Part shown: positions 16,751 through 25,160 of the stretch, piece after piece
Numbering within the stretch: the stretch's first letter is position 1
Layout: every line of letters begins with the position of its first letter
Assembly: GCF_011516635.5 (NCBI RefSeq)
Contig: NZ_CP096255.1
Span: forward strand, 4,834,501 to 4,898,500
From: Bradyrhizobium barranii subsp. apii
GTDB lineage: Bacteria; Pseudomonadota; Alphaproteobacteria; Rhizobiales; Xanthobacteraceae
Direction of reading: 5' to 3'
Length of the DNA: 64,000 nt
Notes under the pieces: generated by a model
Told to the model about the DNA's origin: nothing
Database searches by the model: none
The model's input: only the letters and a program-made list of their open reading frames with translations
Position numbers and translations under genes: made by a program

Positions 16751-18070
16751 ATGCGGTTGTCGCGATTCTTTCTGCCCATCCTGAAGGAAAATCCGAAAGA
16801 GGCGGAGATCGTCTCGCATCGGCTGATGCTGCGCGCCGGCATGATCAGGCAGGAGGCGGCCGGCATCTATGCCTGGCTGCCGCTCGGCTTCCGCGTGCTG
16901 AAGAAGATCGAGCAGATCGTGCGCGAGGAGCAGGACCGCTCCGGCGCGCTGGAACTCTTGATGCCGACGCTCCAGCTGGCCGACCTCTGGCGCGAGAGCG
17001 GCCGTTACGACGCCTATGGCCCGGAAATGCTGCGCATCGCCGACCGCCACAAGCGCGAGCTGCTGTATGGGCCGACCAACGAGGAAATGATCACCGAGAT
17101 CTTCCGCGCCTACGTCAAGTCCTACAAGAACCTGCCGCTCAACCTCTATCATATCCAATGGAAATTCCGCGACGAGCAGCGTCCGCGTTTCGGCGTGATG
17201 CGTGGCCGCGAGTTCCTGATGAAGGACGCCTATTCCTTCGACCTCAACGAGGCGGCTGCGCGGATCTCCTACAACAAGATGTTCGTCGCCTATCTGCGCA
17301 CCTTCGCGCGGATGGGGCTGAAGGCGATCCCGATGCGCGCCGAGACCGGCCCGATCGGCGGCGATCTCAGCCACGAGTTCATCGTGCTTGCGGAGACTGG
17401 CGAATCCGGCGTTTTCATCAATCGCGACGTGCTGGACCTGCCGGTGCCGGGCGAGGACGTCGACTATGACAGCGACCTGACGCCGATCATCAAGCAATGG
17501 ACCTCGGTCTATGCGGCGACGGAAGACGTGCACGACGCCGCGCGCTTCGAGCAGGAAGTGCCTGCGGACAAGCGGGTGAACACCCGCGGCATCGAGGTCG
17601 GGCAGATCTTCTATTTCGGCACGAAGTATTCCGATGCGATGAAGGCACTAGTTGCGGGCCCCGACGGTGTCGATGTGCCGATCCATGGCGGCTCCTACGG
17701 CGTCGGCGTCTCGCGCCTGCTGGGCGCCATCATCGAGGCCTGCCATGACGATGCCGGCATCAAATGGCCGGAGGCGGTGGCCCCGTTCCGCGCGTCGATT
17801 CTCAACCTCAAGCAGGGCGATGCCGCGGTCGATGCGGCCTGCGAGAAGCTCTACGCCGAGCTCACCGCCAAGGGTGTCGACGTGCTCTACGACGACACCG
17901 ATCAGCGGGCCGGCGCCAAATTCGCCGCCGCCGACCTGATCGGCATCCCCTGGCAGATCATGATCGGGCCGAAGGGCCTCGCCGAGGGCAAGGTCGAGAT
18001 CAAGAAGCGCAGTGACGGCTCTCGCGAGACGATGTCGCCTGCGGACGCGGTCGCCCGGCTGGTCGGCTGA
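16751..18070 (+). CDS. proS: Prolyl-tRNA synthetase (alphaproteobacterial short type)
   Basis: 439 residues. A class II synthetase: motif 2 region RFRDEQRPRFGVMRGREFLMKDAYSF (split here at FRDE and RGREFLMKD), motif 3 GGSYGVGVSRLLGAIIE, and the anticodon-binding domain from about residue 345 (FRASILNLKQGDAAVDAACEKLYAEL ... DDTDQRAGAKFAAADLIGIPWQIMIG). The long editing insertion of the E. coli enzyme (572 residues) is absent, as is normal in alphaproteobacteria. It charges tRNA-Pro. A lolC-lolD pair follows on the same strand, an arrangement usual in the Rhizobiales. Confidence 0.97.
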   Translation: MRLSRFFLPILKENPKEAEIVSHRLMLRAGMIRQEAAGIYAWLPLGFRVLKKIEQIVREEQDRSGALELLMPTLQLADLWRESGRYDAYGPEMLRIADRHKRELLYGPTNEEMITEIFRAYVKSYKNLPLNLYHIQWKFRDEQRPRFGVMRGREFLMKDAYSFDLNEAAARISYNKMFVAYLRTFARMGLKAIPMRAETGPIGGDLSHEFIVLAETGESGVFINRDVLDLPVPGEDVDYDSDLTPIIKQWTSVYAATEDVHDAARFEQEVPADKRVNTRGIEVGQIFYFGTKYSDAMKALVAGPDGVDVPIHGGSYGVGVSRLLGAIIEACHDDAGIKWPEAVAPFRASILNLKQGDAAVDAACEKLYAELTAKGVDVLYDDTDQRAGAKFAAADLIGIPWQIMIGPKGLAEGKVEIKKRSDGSRETMSPADAVARLVG

Positions 18071-18143
18071 ATATTGTTCATCGCGCGATATCGCGGCCGC
18101 CAATCCGGCCACAATTGACCCCGAATCATGGGATTATCGAGCG

Positions 18144-19424
18144 ATGGATGAGACCATGACCGAGACCAAGCAAACCGCGCCTTTTGCGCCATTCGAGTGG
18201 ATGCTGTCGGCGCGCTATCTGCGGGCGCGCCGCAAGGAGGGATTCATCTCGGTCATCGCCGGGTTCTCCTTCCTCGGCATCATGCTCGGCGTGGCGACGC
18301 TGATCATCGTCATGGCTGTCATGAACGGCTTCCGCAAAGAGCTGCTCGACAAGATTTTGGGCCTCAACGGCCACATCCTGGTGCAGCCGCTGGAATCGCC
18401 GCTGACCGACTGGAAGGACGTCGCCGACCGCCTCAGCCAGGTCCAGGGCATCCGGCTCGCAGCGCCCGTGGTCGACGGCCAGGCGCTGGCGTCCTCGCCG
18501 TGGAACGCCTCGGGCGTCCTGGTGCGCGGCATCCGCTCCGATGACCTCAACAACCTCACGTCGATCGCCAAGAACATCAAGCAGGGCTCGCTCGAGGGCT
18601 TTGACGACGGGCAGGGGGTCGCGATCGGCCGCCGCCTCGCCGACCAGCTGTCGTTGCATGCCGGTGACAGCGTGACGCTGGTGGCGCCGAAGGGCGCGGT
18701 CACCCCGATGGGCACAACGCCGCGCATAAAGCCCTACAAGATCGTCGCGGTGTTCGAGATCGGCATGTCCGAATACGATCTCGGCTTCGTGTTCATGCCA
18801 CTGGCTGAAGCTCAGGCCTATTTCAACCGCAGCAACGACGTCACCTCGATCGAGGTGTTCACCACCAACCCCGACAAGATCGACGCCTTCCGCAAGGCGG
18901 TGACGGAGGCCGCGGGCCGGCCGGTGTTCCTGGTCGACTGGCGGCAGCGCAACTCGACCTTCTTCAATGCGCTCCAGGTCGAGCGCAACGTGATGTTCCT
19001 GATCCTGACCATGATCGTGCTGGTCGCCGCGCTCAACATCGTCTCCGGCCTGATCATGCTGGTGAAGGACAAGGGCAGCGACATCGCGATCCTGCGCACG
19101 ATGGGCGCTTCGCAAGGCTCGATCATGCGCGTCTTCCTGATCACGGGCGCCTCGATCGGCGTGGTCGGGACGCTGGTCGGCTTCTTCGTCGGCCTCGTGA
19201 TCTGCCTCAACATCGAGTCCATCCGGCAATTCCTGTCCTGGCTGACCAGCACCGAGCTGTTCTCGCCGGAGCTCTACTTCCTGTCGAAACTGCCCGCCGA
19301 GATCGACGTCGGCGAGACCACGGCGGTCGTCATCATGGCGCTGACGCTGTCGTTTCTTGCGACGCTGTACCCGTCGTGGCGCGCCGCGCGCCTCGATCCC
19401 GTCGAAGCGCTGCGGTACGAGTGA
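18144..19424 (+). CDS. lolC: Lipoprotein-releasing ABC transporter permease (LolC/LolE family)
   Basis: 426 residues with the family topology: an N-terminal membrane span (GFISVIAGFSFLGIMLGVATLIIVMAVMNGFRKEL), a large periplasmic domain (residues about 55-270) and three C-terminal spans beginning NVMFLILTMIVLVAALNIVSGLIMLVKDK, with the ILRTMGAS coupling motif and the terminal PSWRAARLDPVEALRYE. It extracts lipoproteins from the inner membrane for transfer to LolA. Only one permease gene is present, as usual in alphaproteobacteria (a LolF-like homodimer), so the C/E distinction does not apply strictly. Start at 18144 fits the usual N-terminus; an upstream frame from 18012 is not supported. Confidence 0.93.
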   Translation: MDETMTETKQTAPFAPFEWMLSARYLRARRKEGFISVIAGFSFLGIMLGVATLIIVMAVMNGFRKELLDKILGLNGHILVQPLESPLTDWKDVADRLSQVQGIRLAAPVVDGQALASSPWNASGVLVRGIRSDDLNNLTSIAKNIKQGSLEGFDDGQGVAIGRRLADQLSLHAGDSVTLVAPKGAVTPMGTTPRIKPYKIVAVFEIGMSEYDLGFVFMPLAEAQAYFNRSNDVTSIEVFTTNPDKIDAFRKAVTEAAGRPVFLVDWRQRNSTFFNALQVERNVMFLILTMIVLVAALNIVSGLIMLVKDKGSDIAILRTMGASQGSIMRVFLITGASIGVVGTLVGFFVGLVICLNIESIRQFLSWLTSTELFSPELYFLSKLPAEIDVGETTAVVIMALTLSFLATLYPSWRAARLDPVEALRYE

Positions 19425-19431
19425 GGGGCTG

Positions 19432-20136
19432 ATGGAGAGCCAGCAGGGGGCGGAAGATGTACCGGTCATTTATCTCCACGAGATAAAGCGGCAGTACTTG
19501 CAGGGCGAGGTGCCGCTGACGATCCTCGACAACGCCAAGCTCGCGCTGTGGGCCGGGCAATCGGTGGCGCTGGTCGCACCGTCGGGCTCGGGCAAATCGA
19601 CGTTGCTGCACATCGCAGGGCTGCTTGAAGCGCCCGATTCCGGCGAGGTCTACGTCAACGGCGCGCCGACCTCGCAGCTGCCCGACATCGAGCGTACCCA
19701 GCTCCGCCGCACCGATATCGGCTTCGTCTACCAGTCGCACCGGCTGCTGCCGGAGTTCTCGGCGCTCGAGAACGTCATGATGCCGCAGATGATCCGCGGC
19801 CTGAAGAAGTCGGAGAGCGTCAAGCGCGCCAAGGAGATCCTTGGCTATCTCGGCCTCGGCGACCGCATCACCCATCGGCCCGCGGAACTGTCGGGCGGCG
19901 AGCAGCAGCGCGTCGCGATTGCGCGCGCGGTCGCCAACGCGCCGCGCGTGCTGTTCGCGGACGAGCCGACCGGCAACCTCGATCCGCACACGGCCGATCA
20001 CGTCTTCCAGGCCCTGATGCAGCTGGTCAAGGCGACCAAGGTCTCCATGCTGATCGCGACCCACAACATGGAGCTGGCCGGCCGCATGGACCGGCGCGTG
20101 TCGCTGTCGAACGGCCAGGTCATCGAGCTCGAATAA
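19432..20136 (+). CDS. lolD: Lipoprotein-releasing ABC transporter ATP-binding protein
   Basis: 234 residues, single ABC domain. Walker A APSGSGKST, Q-loop YQSHRLLPEFSALENVMMP, signature LSGGEQQRVAIARA, Walker B VLFADEPTGNLD, and the switch His in IATHNMELA. The set matches LolD/MacB-type ATPases; pairing with the upstream permease makes LolD the specific call. ATG at 19432 follows the lolC stop by 7 bases with GAGGGG as ribosome site. The 24-bp repeat copy 2 and a hairpin follow the stop. Confidence 0.95.
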   Translation: MESQQGAEDVPVIYLHEIKRQYLQGEVPLTILDNAKLALWAGQSVALVAPSGSGKSTLLHIAGLLEAPDSGEVYVNGAPTSQLPDIERTQLRRTDIGFVYQSHRLLPEFSALENVMMPQMIRGLKKSESVKRAKEILGYLGLGDRITHRPAELSGGEQQRVAIARAVANAPRVLFADEPTGNLDPHTADHVFQALMQLVKATKVSMLIATHNMELAGRMDRRVSLSNGQVIELE

Positions 20137-20144
20137 TAAAAACT

Positions 20145-20168
20145 GCGAAAACAACCCCATGCACAGTA
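20145..20168 (+). repeat. 24-bp 3'-flank repeat, copy 2
   Basis: Exact inverse match to 3323-3346. In the direction of lolD it begins GCGAAAACAACCCCATGCAC, 8 bases past the lolD stop and preceded by an A-rich stretch, the same relation to a 3' end as the first copy. Confidence 0.75.
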
Positions 20169-20187
20169 GCCGGCCCTGGCCGGCTAC
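20166..20187 (+). terminator. Perfect palindromic hairpin downstream of lolD
   Basis: GTAGCCGGCC-CT-GGCCGGCTAC, a 10-bp stem directly attached to the 24-bp repeat. There is no T run on either side, so it could be a transcript-stabilising or Rho-linked structure rather than an intrinsic terminator. Confidence 0.45.
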
Positions 20188-20266
20188 GATCGGGGTGACG
20201 CCTTCCAGCCATTTGACATGTCGGGCCTATCGGCTGCGACGGCGCATCGCCGCAGCGGAGGGGCCA

Positions 20267-21346
20267 TTATGGCCTGATCACAGTCAATTTGAACGGTCCG
20301 CCATTCGCCGCGGCGTGTTCCACCGCCTCGTTGACGTGGTCGAGGTCGAAGGCCGTCGCCTCGTACTCGTCCAGCCGTAACAATCCCGCGCGCACCAGGG
20401 CGATCAGGCGGCTCGCCGCATCCGGCGGATACATCCAGACGCCGTGGATGCTGATGCAGTTGCGCATGATCCAAGGGTAGGGCAGATCGAGGCCCGCGCC
20501 GCCCGCCATGCCGACGCCGCCCATCAGCACGACGCGGCCGTAAGCGCGCACCGTCATGATCGCCGCGCGTACGACGGTCGTGCAGACCGAGGGCGGCATG
20601 ATGTCGAATACGCAGTCGATCGGCCCCGGCGCGGCGCGCTTCATGCTTTCGCAGTCGTCGCTCTCGTTGCCGGTGAGCTTCACCGGCTTCACCCGATCGC
20701 CGAAGCGGCGGACGAGGTCGGCCAGAATCCTGTCGTTGCGACCGGGCGCGACCACGCAGGCCGCGCCCATCGCGAGCGCGACGGAGACGGCCGCGCTGCC
20801 GAAATTGCCGGTGGCGCCGCTCACCAGCACGGTCTCGCCGGGCTGAAGGTTGGCGGCGAGGAAGCCGCCATAGGGCACCAGCAGCGTGCCCAGCGCGCAC
20901 CATTGCGTGGCTTCCGCGGACGTGATCGCGCCAAGCCGCTTCACATTCTCGGTCGGCACGCGCATCCGCTCGGCATAGGAGCCGTGGCGAAAATGCCGTT
21001 GCAGGCGCATACCGCCGGGGCCGGCGGCCGTGAGCCCTTGCAGGGCGATATCGGGCGCCACGATGTCATCGCGCGAACGCACCGTCGGGTCGCAGAACAC
21101 CCAGTCGCCAACGGCGAGCTTGGTCGCGTCGGGGCCGGTCGCGCGCACCCGGCCGATGCCGCCGGGACCCGGGATGATCGGCAGGTCGAGCGCGTAGTTT
21201 CGTTCGCCGCTGAAGACCTCGTTCATGTAGGACAGGACGCGCGTGGCGACGACGTCGACGATGACCTCGCCGGTGCCGAGCACCGGCTCCGGCACATTCT
21301 CGATCACCAGCGGCGATCCGAAGGATTTGAGTACGGCAGCTTTCAT
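20267..21346 (-). CDS. Alcohol dehydrogenase-like medium-chain oxidoreductase
   Basis: 359 residues. GroES-like N-terminal domain (MKAAVLKSFGSPLVIENVPEPVLGTGEV split over the first 28 residues; PGPGGIGRV; VGDWVFCDPTVRSRDD), and a Rossmann domain with LVSGATGNFGSAAVSVALAMGA as dinucleotide site. It is a zinc-type alcohol dehydrogenase relative, but the usual Cys/His catalytic zinc set is not obvious. ATG at 21346 is preferred over GTG at 21355 because GAGGTG lies 6 bases upstream. It diverges from the XRE regulator at 21456, which probably controls it, as is usual for MmyB-like regulators next to oxidoreductases. Confidence 0.82.
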   Translation of the reverse strand: MKAAVLKSFGSPLVIENVPEPVLGTGEVIVDVVATRVLSYMNEVFSGERNYALDLPIIPGPGGIGRVRATGPDATKLAVGDWVFCDPTVRSRDDIVAPDIALQGLTAAGPGGMRLQRHFRHGSYAERMRVPTENVKRLGAITSAEATQWCALGTLLVPYGGFLAANLQPGETVLVSGATGNFGSAAVSVALAMGAACVVAPGRNDRILADLVRRFGDRVKPVKLTGNESDDCESMKRAAPGPIDCVFDIMPPSVCTTVVRAAIMTVRAYGRVVLMGGVGMAGGAGLDLPYPWIMRNCISIHGVWMYPPDAASRLIALVRAGLLRLDEYEATAFDLDHVNEAVEHAAANGGPFKLTVIRP

Positions 21347-21410
21347 GATGTTCACCTCAAAGTCGGGTGAAAGGGCATATGCGCCGCCTTGGAAAGGCGA
21401 GGAAGGCCTG

Positions 21411-21430
21411 GTATTATCCTAGTATTACGA
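21411..21430. promoter_or_regulatory. Candidate operator between the divergent dehydrogenase and regulator genes
   Basis: A direct repeat GTATTA-N5-GTATTA (positions 21412-21417 and 21423-21428, period 11) in the 109-base divergent gap, 28 bases before the regulator start. It overlaps TATTAT/TAGTAT strings that could be a -10 box. Assignment to the regulator is inference. Confidence 0.35.
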
Positions 21431-21455
21431 AGGCCCTCCATCGGAGCGCAACATC

Positions 21456-22235
21456 ATGGCCGACCCGCGCCGCATCGAATTCGGCGACTTCCTGCGGTCC
21501 CGCCGCGAAAAGCTGACGCCGAAGACGGTCGGTCTTCCCGCGGGCAGCCGCCGGCGCACCGCGGGCCTGCGCCGCGAGGAGGTCGCCCAGCTCGCCGGCA
21601 TCGGTGTCGACTGGTACATCCGTCTCGAGCAGGGCCGCACCGTCAGCCCGTCGGTCACCACCGTCGAAGCGCCCGCCCGTGCGCTGCGGCTGAGCAAGAC
21701 CGAGCATGCGCATCTCAAGGCGCTGGCGCGCGACGGCGACAAGCGGGCCTTCACGCGCGAGATCGTGCCGCCGCCGATCCTGCGGCTGATCGAGAGCCTG
21801 CCGCATCCGGCCTATATCACCGGGCGGCGCTGGGACGTGCTGGCCTGGAACGAAGCCGCCGAGCAGGTTTTTGCGTTCGGCCGGTTGCCGGAGGAGGATC
21901 GCAACACGATGCTCCTGATGATGACCAACAAACAGACGCGTAAGGCTTACGGCGCGGGCTGGGCGGAGGTCGCCAAGCGCATGGTCGCGATGTTTCGCGC
22001 CACCCACGACGTCTGGGCCGGGGATCCCGCGTTCGCGGAGTTGCTGACGCGGCTGCGACAGGGCAGCCCGGAATTCGTCAAATGGTGGGAAGCCCACGAG
22101 ATCCGCAGCACCGCCTCGGGCCTCAAGACGATGTCTCATCCAACTCTGGGCGTGCTGCATTTCGAGCACACGAGTTTTCAGGCCAACGACGATCCCGCGC
22201 TGAAGCTCGTGATCTATACGCCGGTCGGGGCGTAA
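21456..22235 (+). CDS. XRE-family regulator with MmyB-like ligand-binding domain
   Basis: 259 residues. N-terminal helix-turn-helix (residues 1-75: FGDFLRSRREKLTP, RTAGLRREEVAQLAGIGVDWYIRLEQGR), then the MmyB-like C-terminal domain: SLPHPAYITGRRWDVLAWNEAAEQVF, AGDPAFAELLTRL, EFVKWWEAHEI, the TMSHPTLGVLHFEHTSF strand and NDDPALKLVIYTP. This family regulates adjacent oxidoreductases, possibly binding fatty-acid-like ligands in MmyB. Divergent from the dehydrogenase. A decayed copy of the C-terminal end of such a protein lies at 24518-24637. Confidence 0.92.
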   Translation: MADPRRIEFGDFLRSRREKLTPKTVGLPAGSRRRTAGLRREEVAQLAGIGVDWYIRLEQGRTVSPSVTTVEAPARALRLSKTEHAHLKALARDGDKRAFTREIVPPPILRLIESLPHPAYITGRRWDVLAWNEAAEQVFAFGRLPEEDRNTMLLMMTNKQTRKAYGAGWAEVAKRMVAMFRATHDVWAGDPAFAELLTRLRQGSPEFVKWWEAHEIRSTASGLKTMSHPTLGVLHFEHTSFQANDDPALKLVIYTPVGA

Positions 22236-22318
22236 AACGCCGTCACCAGATCGGGAAGGCCACCGGCATATGTCCGGCGGCCTCCGCGCTTATTGTGGTT
22301 TGCGGGGCGGCGCCCCGA

Positions 22319-22618
22319 CTAGAGATCGATGCTGACGGCGATATTACGGCCCTGCAGTTCGGCAATCTTCATTCCATCAGCCTGCAGCTGCGCGAACTCC
22401 GGGTCCTTTGCCACGGCCTCCTGCACCTTGCCGTAGACTTCCCAATTGGAGTAGCGCGTCGTAACCAGCAACTCTCCTGCCCAGTGACCGGTGTGGAAAC
22501 GGGAGAGCCGAAGAAACTCGGCACCGTGTTTTTCAAAGATTTTCTTCGCCTGCCGGATGATCTGGACCGTTTCCTCGACCTTGTCGGTTTTGAAGCGAGT
22601 AAATTGAACGATCGGCAT
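22319..22618 (-). CDS. Small conserved protein, dimeric alpha-beta barrel (monooxygenase-like) fold
   Basis: 99 residues. PIVQFTRFKTDKVEETVQIIRQAKKIFEKHGAEFLR and HTGHWAGELLVTTRYSNWEVYGKVQEAVAKDPEF have the strand-helix spacing of ferredoxin-like dimeric barrel proteins (ABM/NIPSNAP/Dabb-like). No catalytic residues can be assigned. A strong AGGAGG lies 7 bases before the ATG at 22618. It stands alone between the regulator and the DUF1254 gene. Confidence 0.7.
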   Translation of the reverse strand: MPIVQFTRFKTDKVEETVQIIRQAKKIFEKHGAEFLRLSRFHTGHWAGELLVTTRYSNWEVYGKVQEAVAKDPEFAQLQADGMKIAELQGRNIAVSIDL

Positions 22619-22824
22619 GGGCTACCTCCTTAGCTTTGTAAACTGTCCAAGAGGCATGTATCGAGCGACGTTTGAGGAGCGAACCTCCCGTTCGATCTCG
22701 ATGAAGGTTCGTCTTCGGCGGCGTCATCCTGGTTCAGGTTTCGCAAGCGGAATCATCTCTGCCCTTTCTTGGGCGCTTTAAATTCGCCGCGCGTGCCTTG
22801 CCCGGCCGGGCTCCCTTGGCATTG

Positions 22825-24258
22825 TCATTGCTGCCGGCCAACGGTTTCACTATCGACCCGCTTGATGGCGGGTGGATTCCACACGCCGGTCAATGCCTCC
22901 GACTTTGGCGCATAAAGACGCATGGTGAGGTTGAACGGGCTTTTGGGCGCGGGCAGCCAGTTGGCTTCGCGATCGCCGCCCGGATTGTCATTCTGGACGT
23001 AGAGCGTGAGCGATCCGTCGGCGTCGCGCTTGAACGGCATCCAGCTGCTCACCGCAAAGCGATTGAGTGGATTGGCAACCTGGAAGCCTTCATCGTCATA
23101 CAGGGTGATTGACCAGAATGCCTCGACCGGCGGGACCGCGTCCTTGGCAAAGCGGACGATGTATTTGTTTGCGCCGTCGAGCGGCTTGCCGTTTTCATCG
23201 CCAACACTGTTAGGGTAGATCGCGTCCTCCGGCAGATTAGCGCCGAGTCCGAGCTGCGCGACGATCGCGCGCTTCAAGTAGTAGTTCCCGTAAACGCCCA
23301 TCGTGTCTGTGTTCATGGACCAGTGATTTGCGACGCGCGCCAGCGTTGGGATTTTCCATGCCATCAGTTTTTGCGCCTGAGCCGGCGCATCCTCGATAGC
23401 TTTCCGTACCGTGGCATCGGCTTTGGTCATATCGAAGTTCTTGCCCGGTTCGAGCCCTATCCGCGCCATGCGCGCGATGATCGGCTCATCTGTGATGTGT
23501 GGCGGGTGGACCTTGGATAGCTCCGCCGCATAGGCAAAAAACTTATCGCCTGCCATCGTGTCGACTTGCAGCTTCGGCGGCGTCTTGACGTCAACGTTGG
23601 GATCGATGGTCTGTGTCACGGCGACCGGGGGCTTACCCCATCCAGATAGCGGTGTGATCTTGTACCCCTTCTGTACCTCGTGAACCGCAGCATAGTCGGC
23701 AGGACCATCGGTCTTGGTGCGGCCGATGATCCAGACATAAGGCGTCGGCGCGTCGATACGCGCGAAGCCCGCCGGCACGTTTCCGTTCCAGCCCGGCGGC
23801 ACGACCAGGAAATTCGCTGCCTTGGTGCCTGTCGTACGCCATCCCGGCGACGCGAACACATCGGTCCACATGTCGAGCATCGGCAGCAGGTAGTAGCGGC
23901 CACCGGTATCAGGAACCGAAACGACCATGGGTTCGCGGGTCAGGTCGAGCCAGGCGCTCGAATACAGCGTGTCGAAATTGGGCCGCACCACCGCCTTCAT
24001 GTCTGCGGTCGGGTAGGCCTGGATATTGTCGAACGTGTTGGGAGGGCCGCCTATTGCCGCAGTTTTGGGATCGGAATTGATGAGCTGCTTGCGCGTCAGG
24101 TCCATCGTCACAAGCGGATAGAAGTAAACATACGCCTCTGCAGCGATCGCTTGTGCCTCTTCCGCAGAAATCGATTGAGCGGCGCTCGGGGTCGATGTCG
24201 ATACGATGAGACTCAAACCCGACAGGATCGCAGCAAGCGACAACAGATGCTTTTGCAT
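22825..24258 (-). CDS. Exported DUF1254/DUF1214 protein
   Basis: 477 residues. Signal peptide (LLSLAAILSGLSLIVSTSTPSAAQ), then DUF1254 (residues about 40-190: AYVYFYPLVTMDLTRKQL, RPNFDTLYSSAWLDLTREP, RYYLLPMLDMWTDVFASPG) and DUF1214 (residues about 350-460: FWSITLYDDEGFQVANPLNRFAVSSW, YVQNDNPGGDREANWLPAP). These paired domains form a large, poorly characterised exported family. The start at 24258 has AGGAGT upstream and begins the signal peptide; a longer frame to 24426 is not supported. Confidence 0.88.
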   Translation of the reverse strand: MQKHLLSLAAILSGLSLIVSTSTPSAAQSISAEEAQAIAAEAYVYFYPLVTMDLTRKQLINSDPKTAAIGGPPNTFDNIQAYPTADMKAVVRPNFDTLYSSAWLDLTREPMVVSVPDTGGRYYLLPMLDMWTDVFASPGWRTTGTKAANFLVVPPGWNGNVPAGFARIDAPTPYVWIIGRTKTDGPADYAAVHEVQKGYKITPLSGWGKPPVAVTQTIDPNVDVKTPPKLQVDTMAGDKFFAYAAELSKVHPPHITDEPIIARMARIGLEPGKNFDMTKADATVRKAIEDAPAQAQKLMAWKIPTLARVANHWSMNTDTMGVYGNYYLKRAIVAQLGLGANLPEDAIYPNSVGDENGKPLDGANKYIVRFAKDAVPPVEAFWSITLYDDEGFQVANPLNRFAVSSWMPFKRDADGSLTLYVQNDNPGGDREANWLPAPKSPFNLTMRLYAPKSEALTGVWNPPAIKRVDSETVGRQQ

Positions 24259-24517
24259 AAGGGTACTCCTGAAATTCGCTGCATTGGCCGAGTGGGGCGA
24301 TGTAGTGCCCCACTGCGGGTGTTTTCCTATCCCCTTCCAACTCAGGCAAAGGAGGATGAGCCAGCTAAGCGGCGAAGCCCCGCGTTCTGGTTGATCTAGA
24401 TCAAGGGACGTCCGCCGACGGGTCACGAGCGGCGTTGCTCTGACGGATCGCTGCGCTCCGCTTGGCCCTCAAAAGCGGACGCCAGGCGATCTTGAGCCGA
24501 CGCCCGAGACCGGCGTC

Positions 24518-24637
24518 TAGATGACGAGCTTCAGCGCCGGATCGTCATTGGATTGCAACCTCGTGTGCTCGAAATGGAGCAGCCCTTCATCCGATGATTC
24601 ATCGTCTTGAGGTCGGACGCTGACGATGTGAGCCCAT
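24518..24637 (-). pseudogene. Relic of the C-terminal end of an XRE/MmyB-like regulator
   Basis: Read on the minus strand the segment ends LLHFEHTRLQSNDDPALKLVI followed by a stop, closely matching the C-terminus of the intact regulator (VLHFEHTSFQANDDPALKLVI) at 22140-22215. Upstream, SASDLKTMNHRMKG in another frame matches STASGLKTMSHPTLG, so a frameshift separates the two halves. The rest of the gene is missing. Confidence 0.65.
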
Positions 24638-24662
24638 CTGCCGAGAATAGCTCGATGAATAC

Positions 24663-24767
24663 TCCGGCGTCTGCGCGCGGTCGATTGTGATAGGCACAGG
24701 GATCGTCACGTTGCCCGGTGAAATACGGAGTGGCGATGCGGGCGAGGGCGCGGCCGACGGACGCGCG
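24663..24767 (-). pseudogene. Relic of a DUF3551-like small secreted protein
   Basis: The minus-strand reading RASVGRALARIATPYFTGQRDD followed by PCAYHNRPRA parallels SSGRALTCIANPYFTGQSDDPYAYQNRPRA of the intact gene at 48619-48939. The conserved Cys of the family is replaced and the N-terminal part is not recognisable, so this is a fragment that directly abuts the regulator relic. Confidence 0.6.
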
Positions 24768-25041
24768 ATGGCGCGATCGCGCGATTGTCGCCGATGAGCT
24801 TGCGGCGAACAGTCGCGGCTTGTGACCTATGACAAACGACTGCGGCCTCAGAGTGGTGTTCGCGGCGAAGCGCGATCGAGTGATCGCAATGCACGCTGCT
24901 GGGCGGAGTTGCTGATTGTACCGAGGGACTCGTGGTGCTACGTTTGAGCACGTCATTCCGTTTCGGTTTGATGCGGCGGGCGATCGGGCTTACGGACCGC
25001 CGCCCGTTTATTTGAAGTTGGAATAGTTGAGCCAATCGTGT

Positions 25042-25129
25042 CCCGCCTCCGGCCCCCCTTTTGAGTGCGGTCGGACGATGTTTTTCATTGGCCTCCGTTC
25101 TTCCCATTGACTCGGAGGCGGGTTTTTTT
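25042..25129 (+). promoter_or_regulatory. Candidate attenuator: competing hairpins ending in an intrinsic terminator
   Basis: The arm CGGAGGCGGG (25113-25122) can pair with CCCGCCTCCG (25042-25051, 10 bp) or, in its first seven bases, with GCCTCCG (25091-25097), and is followed by seven T residues (25123-25129). No plus-strand gene ends upstream, and an exported-protein gene starts 31 bases later. Alternatives are the 3' end of an unannotated small RNA. Confidence 0.5.
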
Positions 25130-25160
25130 AGTTGAACTTTGCAGTAAGTCGATCTTCGAC

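Noticed and set aside
20166..20187. Perfect hairpin after lolD as a strong intrinsic terminator
   Set aside because: No T run on either strand; kept only as a low-confidence 3' structure.
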